Shown piece after piece: positions 39,234-47,884 of a DNA stretch of 64,000 nucleotides. The notes under the pieces are model-generated. The model ran no database searches. It saw only the letters and a list, made by a program, of their open reading frames with translations, and was not told where the DNA came from. Origin of the DNA: CAVWDU01 sp963753815 (GTDB lineage: Bacteria > Pseudomonadota > Gammaproteobacteria > Pseudomonadales > Halieaceae); the NCBI GenBank assembly GCA_963753815.1, contig CAVWDU010000003.1, positions 496,001-560,000 of the forward strand, in the 5' to 3' direction. The first letter of the stretch is position 1; every line of letters begins with the position of its first letter. The translations under genes were made by a program, and so were the position numbers.

Positions 39234-40265
39234 TCAGGGCACCAGCCCGACCTGCTCCAACCCGACATGTTCGGGCAGTCCCAGCATGATATTCATCGAC
39301 TGTATGGCCTGCCCGGAAGCACCTTTGACCAGGTTGTCGATCGTCGACATCACTACCACGGTATCCCGCGCCTGGGGCACGGCCACCGCGAGCTGGCATC
39401 GATTCACGCCCTTGACGGTGCGGGTCTGCGGATAGGTACCTGCAGGCAGCACATCGACGAAGACCTCGTCCGCGTAGTACTCCTCGTAGAGAGCCTGCAA
39501 GTCATGCCCGGGCGCGAGCAGTGGCGCGAACAGGGTTGCGTGAATCCCGCGGATGACCGGAAGCAGGTGGGGCACGAAAGTCAGCTGCACGGCGCTGTCG
39601 GCGAGCCACCCCAGACCCTGCTCGATCTCGGGCAGGTGACGGTGCCCGGCGACGCCATAGGCCTTGAAACTGTCTGCGGTTTCGGCCAGCAGGTTATCGA
39701 CTTTCGCCTGCCGGCCGGCGCCGCTGATCCCGGAAGCCGCGCTCGCCACCAGGTGCTCGGGATCGATCAAACCCTCTGACAGCAAGGGAGCGAAGCCCAG
39801 TTGCACCGCGGTGGGGTAACAGCCCGGGCAGGCCACCAGGCGCGCGCCGGCAATAGCATCGCGGTGGAACTCGGGCAGTCCATAGACGGCTTCGTCGAGC
39901 AGCTCGGGGCTGGCGTGCGGCTCGCCGTACCACTGCGACCAGACCCGGTGATCGCGCAGCCGGTAGTCAGCGGAGAGATCGACTACCCGGACGCCCGCGG
40001 CCAGCAGGTCGGGCACCATTCGCATGGCGACATTGTGCGGAGTCGCAAAAAACACGATGTCGCAGGAGACGAGGTCGGCGGTTTCAGGCTCGCAAAATAC
40101 CAGGTCACAGCGCCCCCTGAGGTTGGGATAGAGCTCGTCGACGCGGCGCCCACTTTCGGCACGCGAGGTAAGCGTCACCACCTCGGCGCGCTCGTGAGAA
40201 GCGAGCAGCCGCAGGAGTTCCACGCCCGTATACCCCGTGCCGCCTACGATACCAATCCTGAACAT
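39234..40265 (-). CDS. argC: N-acetyl-gamma-glutamyl-phosphate reductase
   Basis: 343 aa. It performs the NADPH-dependent third step of arginine synthesis. Seen: the Rossmann start IGIVGGTGYTGVELLRLL, ATPHNVAM, the catalytic cysteine in ACPGCYPTA (about residue 149), SGISGAGR and the HRHLPEIEQ region. I start at the ATG at 40265, where the Rossmann fold begins; the frame runs on to 40307 but the extra 14 residues are not family-like. It is divergent from the ClC channel gene. Confidence 0.96.
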   Translation of the reverse strand: MFRIGIVGGTGYTGVELLRLLASHERAEVVTLTSRAESGRRVDELYPNLRGRCDLVFCEPETADLVSCDIVFFATPHNVAMRMVPDLLAAGVRVVDLSADYRLRDHRVWSQWYGEPHASPELLDEAVYGLPEFHRDAIAGARLVACPGCYPTAVQLGFAPLLSEGLIDPEHLVASAASGISGAGRQAKVDNLLAETADSFKAYGVAGHRHLPEIEQGLGWLADSAVQLTFVPHLLPVIRGIHATLFAPLLAPGHDLQALYEEYYADEVFVDVLPAGTYPQTRTVKGVNRCQLAVAVPQARDTVVVMSTIDNLVKGASGQAIQSMNIMLGLPEHVGLEQVGLVP

Positions 40266-40361
40266 TGTCGCCCCGATGCAGCCATGGACGCGCCAGTATA
40301 AAACCAATGCACGACGAGATAACTGGTAATATTCAGTTTTTACTCCCGGGCCGGGCTGAAC

Positions 40362-42089
40362 TTGCGCAAGCTCCTCGACACTTACCGCCGCCGCCTGACC
40401 AACTACGAATCGGTCCTGGCCTACTCTATGCTGGGGATCCTGGGGGGATTGGCCTCAGGCATCGTGGTTCTCGCTTTCGAATGGGCGATCGTCGAGCTCG
40501 CCCTGCTGGTCGGCGTCGGGGGCGGCGGTGAGGATTTTGAATCCCTGCCGCGCTGGCTGTGTTTCGCACTGCCGCTCGCGAGTGCGGTCGTGCTCGGAGT
40601 GGCCTACGCCCTGCTTAAACCCGAGACCCGCGAAGTGGGAATCGTGCACGTCTTGAGCCGCATGGATTCACACTACGGCGCCCTGCCTTTGCGCAACGCG
40701 GTGGTGCAATTCATGGCCGGCAGTTTTGCCCTGGCCACCGGCCAGTCGGGTGGCCGCGAGGGCCCGGGCGTGCACCTCGGCGCCGCCGTCAATAGCCTGC
40801 TGGGGCAGAGGCTGCGGCTGCCCAACAACAGCCTGCGCATACTTATTGCCTGCGGCACGGCCGGTGGCATCGCGGCGGCGTTTCACACGCCACTCGCCGG
40901 CGTGATCTTCGCGATGGAGGTGATTATCGCCGAGTACACCGTGGTCGGCTTCATCCCGGTAATGCTGGCGGCCGTCTCGGCATCGGCAATCAGCAGGATA
41001 TTACCGGGCAGCGGGACCATGTTTACCATCCCGCCCACCGAACTCAAATCGCTGATGGAGATTCCCTTCATCGTATTCCTGGGGTTCTGTTGCGGGCTGG
41101 CAGTCGCCTGTTTCATCAAGCTTTCGTCGAGTGTTTCGCGCCTGTCCAACCTCAACGTGGCGATACGATTCACCGGTGCAGGGCTGGTTACCGCCTGTAT
41201 CGCGCTCTGGGTGCCGGAAGTGCTGGGTATCGGCTACGACACACTCAACGACATGCTGGGCGGGGAACTGGCCATTTCGATGCTGGTGACAATCGGCGCT
41301 TGCAAGCTTCTTGCCACCGCGATCGGCAGCGGCGCGGGACTGCCCGTCGGCATCATCGGCCCCAGCCTGCTGATTGGCGCCTGTGTCGGCAGCATCCTGT
41401 CGGTGCTCGGGCGCGCCTGGCAGCCGGACCTGGCCTCGGATCACGCGCTCTACGCCGTCATCGGCATGGGCGCCGCCATGGGCGCCATACTGAACGCCCC
41501 GCTGGCGGCCATCCTGGCGGTGATCGAACTGACCGGCAACATCGTCCTGGGTATGCCCGCGATGCTGGCTATCGTGACCTCCACCCTCACCACTACCGGT
41601 ATCTTCCGCCAGTCTTCGGTTCACCAGAGCGTCCTCAGCCAGCTGCAGCGGCGAACACCGAACGATCCACTCAGCAAAATGCTGCACCGCATCGACGTGA
41701 CCTCGATCATGGACCAACGCACCGTGCGTGTACCCTGCGACTTTTCACCGGAGGACCTGGAGCCACTGCTGGAGTTCACGCCCGCCTGGTGTATCGTGGC
41801 CAGGGAGGCCGAGGACCTGTACCTGGTGAGTGGGTCTGACCTGCTCGCCTGGCTGCAGGCCCGCGAGGCCGGCGGCCAGGCAACCGACCTCACCGAGGCC
41901 GACATTCGGCGCTGGACACTCGCCGAAGTACCGGTACAGGCGACACTCAGGCAGGCCATGGATGGCATGCGGACCGCCACCGCGGAGGCGGTGTCGGTTT
42001 ACGAGCGCAGCGCCCGAACGGGCAACCGTATCCTGCAGGGTGTCGTTACCCGCGAAAACATCGAGAAATACACGCTGTCAAAGTTATGA
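40362..42089 (+). CDS. ClC family chloride channel/antiporter
   Basis: 575 aa with about 12 hydrophobic segments. ClC signature loops: GREGPGVHLG with the gating Glu at about 133, and the selectivity segment GLPVGIIGPSLL. The loop where other ClCs have GSGIP is less clear. The C-terminal ~150 residues form a degenerate cytoplasmic CBS-like regulatory part. The start is a TTG at 40362; an in-frame stop two codons upstream excludes an earlier start, and the next ATG would cut into the first helix. It transports chloride or exchanges it for protons. Confidence 0.9.
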   Translation: MRKLLDTYRRRLTNYESVLAYSMLGILGGLASGIVVLAFEWAIVELALLVGVGGGGEDFESLPRWLCFALPLASAVVLGVAYALLKPETREVGIVHVLSRMDSHYGALPLRNAVVQFMAGSFALATGQSGGREGPGVHLGAAVNSLLGQRLRLPNNSLRILIACGTAGGIAAAFHTPLAGVIFAMEVIIAEYTVVGFIPVMLAAVSASAISRILPGSGTMFTIPPTELKSLMEIPFIVFLGFCCGLAVACFIKLSSSVSRLSNLNVAIRFTGAGLVTACIALWVPEVLGIGYDTLNDMLGGELAISMLVTIGACKLLATAIGSGAGLPVGIIGPSLLIGACVGSILSVLGRAWQPDLASDHALYAVIGMGAAMGAILNAPLAAILAVIELTGNIVLGMPAMLAIVTSTLTTTGIFRQSSVHQSVLSQLQRRTPNDPLSKMLHRIDVTSIMDQRTVRVPCDFSPEDLEPLLEFTPAWCIVAREAEDLYLVSGSDLLAWLQAREAGGQATDLTEADIRRWTLAEVPVQATLRQAMDGMRTATAEAVSVYERSARTGNRILQGVVTRENIEKYTLSKL

Positions 42090-42105
42090 CCAGAGGGAGT
42101 CGTCC

Positions 42106-42525
42106 ATGCTGTGGCTAAAGGCCCTTCACATCATTTTCGTGGTTTGCTGGTTTGCGGGCCTGTTCTACCTTCCGCGCATTTTCGTGTACTACGCCGCGAG
42201 CGACAACGGCGAAACCCGGCAGCAGCTCGCGATCATGGCCCGCAAGCTCTACCGTTTTGTTACCCCACTAATGGTCCTGGCGCTGCTTTTCGGGTTTGCC
42301 ATGATCGCCATGCAGGCCCAGTACTACCTGCAGGCAGGCTGGATGTGGGTAAAGCTGCTCGCGGTGGCGTTCCTGGTGGTGTACCACGTACAGTGCGGAC
42401 GTTATGTCAGGCGGATCAACGCCGACGAGGACCACCACGGGCACGTGTTCTACCGCTTCTTTAACGAGGTGCCTGTCCTGTTCCTGTTCCTGGTTGTCTT
42501 CCTGGTGGTTCTCAAACCCTTTTGA
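42106..42525 (+). CDS. hemJ: HemJ family protoporphyrinogen IX oxidase
   Basis: 139 aa with four membrane helices. It matches the HemJ (UPF0093) family, the oxygen-independent protoporphyrinogen oxidase of heme synthesis: N-terminal KALHIIFVVCWFAGLFYLPR with the conserved His, then LMVLALLFGFAMI, WMWVKLLAVAFLVVYH and RFFNEVPVLFL. The ATG has GAGGGAG nine bases upstream. Its place directly before hemL and hemB supports the assignment, since three heme-pathway genes then follow one another. Confidence 0.9.
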   Translation: MLWLKALHIIFVVCWFAGLFYLPRIFVYYAASDNGETRQQLAIMARKLYRFVTPLMVLALLFGFAMIAMQAQYYLQAGWMWVKLLAVAFLVVYHVQCGRYVRRINADEDHHGHVFYRFFNEVPVLFLFLVVFLVVLKPF

Positions 42526-42606
42526 CGGAGCCATGCACAGCCCGGATAATCGCCTGCGACTGGCAGGAATCACGGCCGGCTTCACCGACACCATGGAACC
42601 CCGATC

Positions 42607-43887
42607 ATGAGCAGTTCAGAACAGTTGTTCGAGCGCGCCCGGCGCCACATCCCCGGCGGCGTCAACTCACCGGTGCGAGCCTTCAAGGCAGTGGGTGGCA
42701 CGCCGGTTTTCATCGAACGCAGCGAAGGAGCCTACTTTTTCGACCCCGAAGGCAAGCGCTACATCGATTATGTGCTGTCCTGGGGCCCCATGATCATGGG
42801 GCACAACCACCCCCACGTGCGGGAAGCGGTGATCAAACAAAGTGAAAAGGGGCTCAGCTTCGGCGCCCCGACGGAGCTGGAGATCGAACTGGCGGAGCGG
42901 ATCTGCGGCATCATGCCTGGCATGGACATGGTGCGCATGGTCAGCTCGGGCACCGAGGCGACCATGAGCGCGATACGGCTCGCGCGCGGTTTCACGGGCC
43001 GCGACCGTATCGTCAAGTTCGAGGGCTGCTACCACGGCCACTCAGACTCACTGCTTATCAAGGCAGGCTCCGGCGCCCTGACATTTGGCGTGCCCAGCTC
43101 CCCCGGTGTGCCTGAAGCACTCGCCGATTTCACGATGACCCTGGATTACAACGACATTGCCGGCCTGCGCGAGGCGTTTGCAGAGCACGGCGACAGCATT
43201 GCCTGCGCCATCGTGGAGCCCGTGGTCGGCAACATGAACTGCATCCCCCCGGTCCCCGGCTTCCTGGAGGCGCTGCGCGACGTATGCAGCGCGTCGGGGA
43301 GCGTGCTCATCTTCGACGAGGTGATGACCGGCTTCCGCTTCGGCCTGCAGGGCGCCCAGGGTTTTTACGGGATCGAACCTGACCTGACCACCCTGGGCAA
43401 GGTCATCGGCGGCGGCATGCCGGTCGGGGCGTTCGGCGGGAAAGCTGAAATCATGGAGCAGATCGCACCGCTGGGCCCGGTTTACCAGGCGGGCACGCTG
43501 TCGGGCAATCCGGTGGCGATGGCGGCCGGCCTGGCCACCCTCGATATCATTTCGGAAGAAGGGTTTTACCCGCCCCTGTTCGCGCGCACCACGAGCCTGT
43601 GCGAGGGCATGCAGGCTGCTGCGGACTCAGCCGGAATCCCGTTTACCACCAACCACGCGGGGACCATGTTCGGCGGCTTCTTCACCACCGCCGATGCCGT
43701 GACCAACTACCGTCAGGTCATGGCGTGCAACACGGACGCTTTCAACAGATTCTTCCACCACATGCTCGATCAGGGCGTCTACCTGGCGCCGGCCTCCTAT
43801 GAAGCGGGCTTCATGTCTGCCGCTCACACTGAAGCCGACATCGAGGCCACCGTTGCGGCCGCAGCCAACGCATTCTCCCAGCTCTGA
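42607..43887 (+). CDS. hemL: Glutamate-1-semialdehyde 2,1-aminomutase
   Basis: 426 aa PLP enzyme of the aminotransferase III fold. It makes 5-aminolevulinate from glutamate semialdehyde in the C5 heme route. Typical blocks: N-terminal PGGVNSPVRAF, SSGTEATMSAIRLARG, YHGHSD, FDEVMTGFR and the PLP lysine in LGKVIGGGMPVGAFGG (about residue 264). Full length and well conserved. It is 14 bp before hemB, whose product uses the aminolevulinate. Confidence 0.97.
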   Translation: MSSSEQLFERARRHIPGGVNSPVRAFKAVGGTPVFIERSEGAYFFDPEGKRYIDYVLSWGPMIMGHNHPHVREAVIKQSEKGLSFGAPTELEIELAERICGIMPGMDMVRMVSSGTEATMSAIRLARGFTGRDRIVKFEGCYHGHSDSLLIKAGSGALTFGVPSSPGVPEALADFTMTLDYNDIAGLREAFAEHGDSIACAIVEPVVGNMNCIPPVPGFLEALRDVCSASGSVLIFDEVMTGFRFGLQGAQGFYGIEPDLTTLGKVIGGGMPVGAFGGKAEIMEQIAPLGPVYQAGTLSGNPVAMAAGLATLDIISEEGFYPPLFARTTSLCEGMQAAADSAGIPFTTNHAGTMFGGFFTTADAVTNYRQVMACNTDAFNRFFHHMLDQGVYLAPASYEAGFMSAAHTEADIEATVAAAANAFSQL

Positions 43888-43901
43888 CAGAGGAAACCAG
43901 C

Positions 43902-44909
43902 ATGGTGTTCAGCCTGCAACGCGCAGCCTTCCCCCAAACCCGCATGCGGCGACTGCGGGCCAATGAGTTCGCGCGACAACTGGTGAGGGAAAGCGAACTC
44001 ACGCCGCGGGACTTTATCTTTCCGGTATTCGTGCTGGAGGGGCGGGGCCAGCGGGAATCGATCGCCTCGATGCCCGGCATCGAGCGACTCAGCGTCGACC
44101 TGCTGGTGGAACTGGCGCAAGAGGTCCACCAGCTTGGCATACCCGCCATCGCCCTGTTCCCGGTGGTCCCGGGGGAGCGCAAGACACTGCAGGCCGAGGA
44201 GGCGCACAATGGGGATGGGCTGGTGCAGCGGGCGGTGCGCAGCCTGAAGGATGCGCTGCCGGACCTGGGGGTTATCACCGACGTCGCCCTGGACCCGTAT
44301 ACCACCCACGGCCAGGACGGAATCATCGACGAGCACGGCTACGTGCTCAACGACGTGACCTCTGAAGTGCTGGTAAAACAGGCATTATCCCATGCGGAGG
44401 CGGGGGCGGACGTGGTCGCCCCGTCCGACATGATGGACGGCAGAATCGGCGCAATCAGACGCCAGCTGGAAACCTCCGGGCACCCCAACACGCTGATCCT
44501 CGCCTACGCGGCCAAGTATGCGTCCGCGTATTACGGACCGTTCCGCGACGCGGTAGGGTCGGCCGGAAACATCAAGGGCGGCAATAAGTTCAGCTACCAG
44601 ATGGACCCGGCGAATACCGATGAAGCACTGCACGAATGTGCCCTGGACCTTGCCGAAGGTGCCGACATGATAATGGTCAAGCCGGGCATGCCGTACCTGG
44701 ACATCGTCCAACGCGTCAAGCAGGAGCTGAAGGCGCCCACGTTTGCCTACCAGGTCAGTGGTGAATACGCGATGCACGAGGCCGCGTTTCAGCAGGGATG
44801 GCTGCAGCGGGAACCGGTGATGCTGGAATCACTGCTCGCCTTCAAGCGCGCGGGCTGTGACGGTATCCTGACCTACTTTGCCGTAGCGGCCGCCCGGCTG
44901 CTGCAGTAA
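43902..44909 (+). CDS. hemB: Delta-aminolevulinic acid dehydratase (porphobilinogen synthase)
   Basis: 335 aa. It condenses two aminolevulinates to porphobilinogen. The active-site lysines are visible in YAAKYASAYYGPFRDA (about residue 205) and MVKPGMPYLD (about 260). The segment that carries the zinc cysteines in other HemBs reads DVALDPYTTHGQDG here, with no cysteine, which is the magnesium-dependent type known from Pseudomonas. GAGGAAA lies before the ATG. Co-transcribed with hemL. Confidence 0.97.
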   Translation: MVFSLQRAAFPQTRMRRLRANEFARQLVRESELTPRDFIFPVFVLEGRGQRESIASMPGIERLSVDLLVELAQEVHQLGIPAIALFPVVPGERKTLQAEEAHNGDGLVQRAVRSLKDALPDLGVITDVALDPYTTHGQDGIIDEHGYVLNDVTSEVLVKQALSHAEAGADVVAPSDMMDGRIGAIRRQLETSGHPNTLILAYAAKYASAYYGPFRDAVGSAGNIKGGNKFSYQMDPANTDEALHECALDLAEGADMIMVKPGMPYLDIVQRVKQELKAPTFAYQVSGEYAMHEAAFQQGWLQREPVMLESLLAFKRAGCDGILTYFAVAAARLLQ

Positions 44910-44914
44910 GTCCC

Positions 44915-45517
44915 GTGCGCGCCCTCGCCCCGCTACTGCTCAGCCTTCTGGCACTGCCGGCGCACGCCGAGTGCGAGTGTATCTGGCAAGGCTCTTTCAG
45001 CGAAGTACAGGGTGAAACCGACCTGGTTGTCGCCGGGCGCGTGGTGCGCAGCAAGGGCAACTCCGTCGACGTGAGCGTCGAGCGCCGGCTTGACGGCGCA
45101 GAGGCACCCGAGGAAATACGCGTCTGGTTGCGCACGGGTGACTACTGCCGCCCCGAGCCCGAGCTTTTCCCTGTCGGCAGCGAATGGGTGATGGCACTCG
45201 ACCGCATCGATGAGCTTGTCCCCGGTGGCTTCAACCCCGGCACGCCCAATATCAGCTACGGCCGCCGCGGCGACTACAGTCTGTCGAGTTGCGGCGGCTA
45301 CTGGCTCCGACTGAGCGACAACTGGGTTACGGGCAACCTCGTCGATGCACCGCGCTGGGCTCGGGAGCCGCAGATGACGCCCGTACTGCTGGACCTGGTC
45401 GCGGAGTTTGTCGCCGGCAACGTGGACGCTTCCGCATTGCTGGACGCAAGCCGTGAAGATCCTGCGGTGCGTGAGTTGATGCTCGACACCCGCGCTTTCC
45501 TGCGCGAATCGCGGTAG
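44915..45517 (+). CDS. Secreted protein with an N-terminal Cys-x-Cys, downstream of hemB
   Basis: 200 aa from a GTG five bases after the hemB stop. A signal peptide (LLLSLLALPAHA) leaves a mature protein that starts ECECIWQGSF, followed by DLVVAGRVV and a beta-rich region with further cysteines (GDYCRP, LSSCGGY). A Cys-x-Cys at the very start, then a small beta barrel, is the layout of TIMP/netrin-like domains, but I claim only resemblance. Role unknown; the heme neighbours may be coincidental. The gene is convergent to the Nudix gene. Confidence 0.75.
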   Translation: MRALAPLLLSLLALPAHAECECIWQGSFSEVQGETDLVVAGRVVRSKGNSVDVSVERRLDGAEAPEEIRVWLRTGDYCRPEPELFPVGSEWVMALDRIDELVPGGFNPGTPNISYGRRGDYSLSSCGGYWLRLSDNWVTGNLVDAPRWAREPQMTPVLLDLVAEFVAGNVDASALLDASREDPAVRELMLDTRAFLRESR

Positions 45518-45526
45518 CGCCCTATC

Positions 45527-46177
45527 TCAGCGCCGCCGCCAAATACGACGCGCCGGGTTGCGCTCGCCTTCCACAAGGTCCATCAGCTCGTCTAGCATCA
45601 TCAGCGACAGCCCCCAGATACGCCGCTTACCGTAAAAATAGCAGGGCATGTTGACCCGGAGCCCTCGATACTCCCAGGTCATGGTTTCGCGGTTATCCGT
45701 ATCCAGCAGGAACTCAAGCGGTATCCAGACGACTTCCGCTACCTCGTAATTGAGTGTGAAGGTGACCTCACGGTCGAGCCGGAAAACAAACGGGCTGACG
45801 GTCATGCCGAGGAGTCCGCGGCGGGGCCGCGTATTCAAATCCGTGAGACGACCGATGCAGCGGTCCTGTTCACCGAGTAAGAGACCCACCTCTTCCCGCG
45901 TCTCGCGAACAGCGACGGCAAATCCATTGGCGTCGGTGCTGTCCATACGCCCCCCGGGGAACGCCATGTGCCCCGACCACGGGTCACCGGCCCGCTCCGC
46001 GCGCTTGATCATCAGGATGTGTAACTCCCCGCGTTGCACCTGGAGAATCAGTGCCACGGCAGATCGCCGCATCAGTTTACGCAACAGGGGTCTGCGCGGG
46101 GTGTGCTCCGCGAGGCGGGTTTCGATCAGTTGCAGCGACGGAACCGACACGGTCTCTCTCAGCCAATACAAGGCCAC
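45527..46177 (-). CDS. Nudix hydrolase, CoA pyrophosphatase-like
   Basis: 216 aa. The Nudix box is recognisable: FPGGRMDSTD, eight residues, then VRETREEVGL, with the metal-binding REx2EE in place. The GGRxDxxD form and length resemble the NudL/CoA-pyrophosphatase group, which cleaves CoA or related diphosphates. The start is a GTG at 46177 with a poor ribosome site; a later GTG is possible. It is divergent from the ModF-like ATPase, with the 8-bp repeat array in between. Confidence 0.88.
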   Translation of the reverse strand: MALYWLRETVSVPSLQLIETRLAEHTPRRPLLRKLMRRSAVALILQVQRGELHILMIKRAERAGDPWSGHMAFPGGRMDSTDANGFAVAVRETREEVGLLLGEQDRCIGRLTDLNTRPRRGLLGMTVSPFVFRLDREVTFTLNYEVAEVVWIPLEFLLDTDNRETMTWEYRGLRVNMPCYFYGKRRIWGLSLMMLDELMDLVEGERNPARRIWRRR

Positions 46178-46213
46178 CGATTAAGCCAGCCCGGCACGCC
46201 ACTGGCAAGCGCA

Positions 46214-46292
46214 GGCGATCCGGCGATCCGGCGATCCGGCGATCCGGCGATCGGCGATCCGGCGATCCGGCGATCCGGCGATCCGGCGATCC
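46214..46292. repeat. Tandem array of ten 8-bp GGCGATCC units
   Basis: Four full units, one unit short of its last base, then five full units, without interruption. Every unit contains GATC, so the array is a dense group of Dam-type sites. It fills the divergent upstream region of the Nudix and ABC genes and stops five bases before a TATAAT. Confidence 0.95.
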
Positions 46293-46296
46293 GGCG

Positions 46297-46302
46297 TATA
46301 AT
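46297..46302 (+). promoter_or_regulatory. -10 box of the ABC ATPase gene beside the repeat array
   Basis: A perfect TATAAT 32 bases before the ATG of the ABC gene. The matching -35 position falls inside the repeat array and is not a good hexamer, so an activator or altered spacing would be needed. A chance match cannot be ruled out. Confidence 0.45.
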
Positions 46303-46333
46303 CCTGCGCCGTCGATCACGGGATACCACGATT

Positions 46334-47827
46334 ATGATGCAACCGCCGCTACTCGAGCTGAAACAGCTGAGCTTCGTCTATCGCACCGAGCCCGCGCTGC
46401 GGAGCATAGACTGGACGGTGCGCCCCGGTGAACACTGGGCCTGTCTCGGGCTGAACGGTGCCGGCAAGACCACCCTGGCCCAGATTGTCAGCAAACAGCT
46501 GACCCGCTATTCCGGTGGGATGCAGCGGGGTCCGGCACTGGAGGCCGGGGGTGTCGCATACGTGTGCTTTGAGCAGGCGAAAGCCCTGTGTGAGCGCGAC
46601 CGTAAACTCGACGATTCGGAATTCCGGGCCGACGCTACTGACACCGGCACCACCGTGAGGTCGCTGCTCCTGGGTCGCCGGCCGCCGGGCCCCGCATTCG
46701 AAGCACTGGTCCGCAGGCTCCGCCTCGGCGAAGTCCTGGATCGGGGTATCCGCTTCGTTTCGACCGGCGAGTTACGCAAGACCCTGCTGGCAAGCGCTCT
46801 GCTCAGTGACCCCGCCCTGCTCATCCTGGACAGTCCCCTCGACGGGCTGGATCTCGCGTTGCAGGAGGAAATGCGGCGTCTGCTGGACGAACTGACGCGT
46901 TCTGCCACCAGCGTTGTGCTGCTGTGTCGACAGGCGGAGGACATACCCCGGGGTTTCACCCATGTACTCTTGCTTGACCAGGGCCGTGTTGCTGATAAAG
47001 GCGACCGCGAAACCGTGCTCTCGCGGCCGGCAAACCGGGAGATGCTCACACCCGCTATGCCGCCATTGGCCGCGCTACCAACAGCGGCCGCACGCAGTTA
47101 CCCCGTGCAGAGTCACGGACCGCTGCTGGCGCTGCGCTCGGTCACCGTGCGTTACGGTGAGCTGACCGTCTTCGAGGACCTCGACTGGACCCTGGACAAG
47201 GGGCAGCATTGCTGCATATCCGGACCCAATGGCTGCGGCAAGAGCACCTTGCTGAGCCTGATCACAGGCGACAGCCACAAGGCCTACGGCCAGGACATCA
47301 CCCTGTTTGGCAGGCGTCGCGGCAGCGGCGAGAGCATCTGGGACATCAAGCAGCGCTACGGTCAGCTCGACCACCGGTTACACCTGGAGTTCCCCCGCGG
47401 CATGCGGGTGCTGGAGGCGGTAATCTCAGGATTCTTCGACACCCTCGGACTGTACGACGACTGGGGAGACGGACATCGACAAACCGCGAGGCAGTGGCTG
47501 CGGACACTGGGCCTTGATGACATGGCAACAGCCAGTTTCGATCGTCTCTCTTTCGGGCTGCAACGGATGGTGCTGCTGGCCCGCGCGATGGTCAAGTCAC
47601 CCCTGATCCTGCTCCTCGACGAACCCACGCTGGGACTGGATCGACCCCACCGGCAGGTGTTGCTCGCAGCGGTGGACCACATCGCGGCCCATTCGGATAC
47701 CCAGGTGATTTTCGTCAGCCATACCGCGGGGGAAATGCCGCGCTGCATCAACCAGAGACTGGTATTCAAGCCCAGCGGCGATCGCTTTTGCCTGGTGGAG
47801 CAGAACGCGTCCGCCGCGCCAGGATGA
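46334..47827 (+). CDS. Tandem ABC ATPase, ModF/PhrA-like
   Basis: 497 aa with two ATPase domains and no membrane part. Domain 1: Walker A GLNGAGKTT (residues 39-47), weak signature FVSTGELRK, Walker B LLILDSP, where the usual Glu is replaced by Ser. Domain 2: Walker A GPNGCGKST (about 295), signature LSFGLQRM, Walker B ILLLDEPTLGLD. This double-ABC layout is that of E. coli ModF, whose exact role is unclear. No molybdate genes are nearby. The ATG at 46334 is the family start; the frame extends upstream through the repeat array. It is followed 57 bp later by nei. Confidence 0.85.
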   Translation: MMQPPLLELKQLSFVYRTEPALRSIDWTVRPGEHWACLGLNGAGKTTLAQIVSKQLTRYSGGMQRGPALEAGGVAYVCFEQAKALCERDRKLDDSEFRADATDTGTTVRSLLLGRRPPGPAFEALVRRLRLGEVLDRGIRFVSTGELRKTLLASALLSDPALLILDSPLDGLDLALQEEMRRLLDELTRSATSVVLLCRQAEDIPRGFTHVLLLDQGRVADKGDRETVLSRPANREMLTPAMPPLAALPTAAARSYPVQSHGPLLALRSVTVRYGELTVFEDLDWTLDKGQHCCISGPNGCGKSTLLSLITGDSHKAYGQDITLFGRRRGSGESIWDIKQRYGQLDHRLHLEFPRGMRVLEAVISGFFDTLGLYDDWGDGHRQTARQWLRTLGLDDMATASFDRLSFGLQRMVLLARAMVKSPLILLLDEPTLGLDRPHRQVLLAAVDHIAAHSDTQVIFVSHTAGEMPRCINQRLVFKPSGDRFCLVEQNASAAPG

Positions 47828-47884
47828 GGGTGGTCTGCCCCCCGGACCCTTCCGTAACATTCGAGAACAACGGGGAGTGTACCA

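Noticed and set aside
41701..42080. Two full CBS domains at the ClC C-terminus
   Set aside because: Only weak CBS-like pattern could be seen, so I describe a degenerate regulatory tail without naming two domains.
43902..44909. Possible defect in HemB because zinc cysteines are missing
   Set aside because: The DVALDPYTTHGQDG form is the known magnesium-dependent type and both active-site lysines are present, so it is a normal variant.
46214..46292. CRISPR-like array
   Set aside because: The 8-bp units are contiguous with no spacers, and no cas genes are present. The same applies to the 14-bp arrays at 20130 and 62372.
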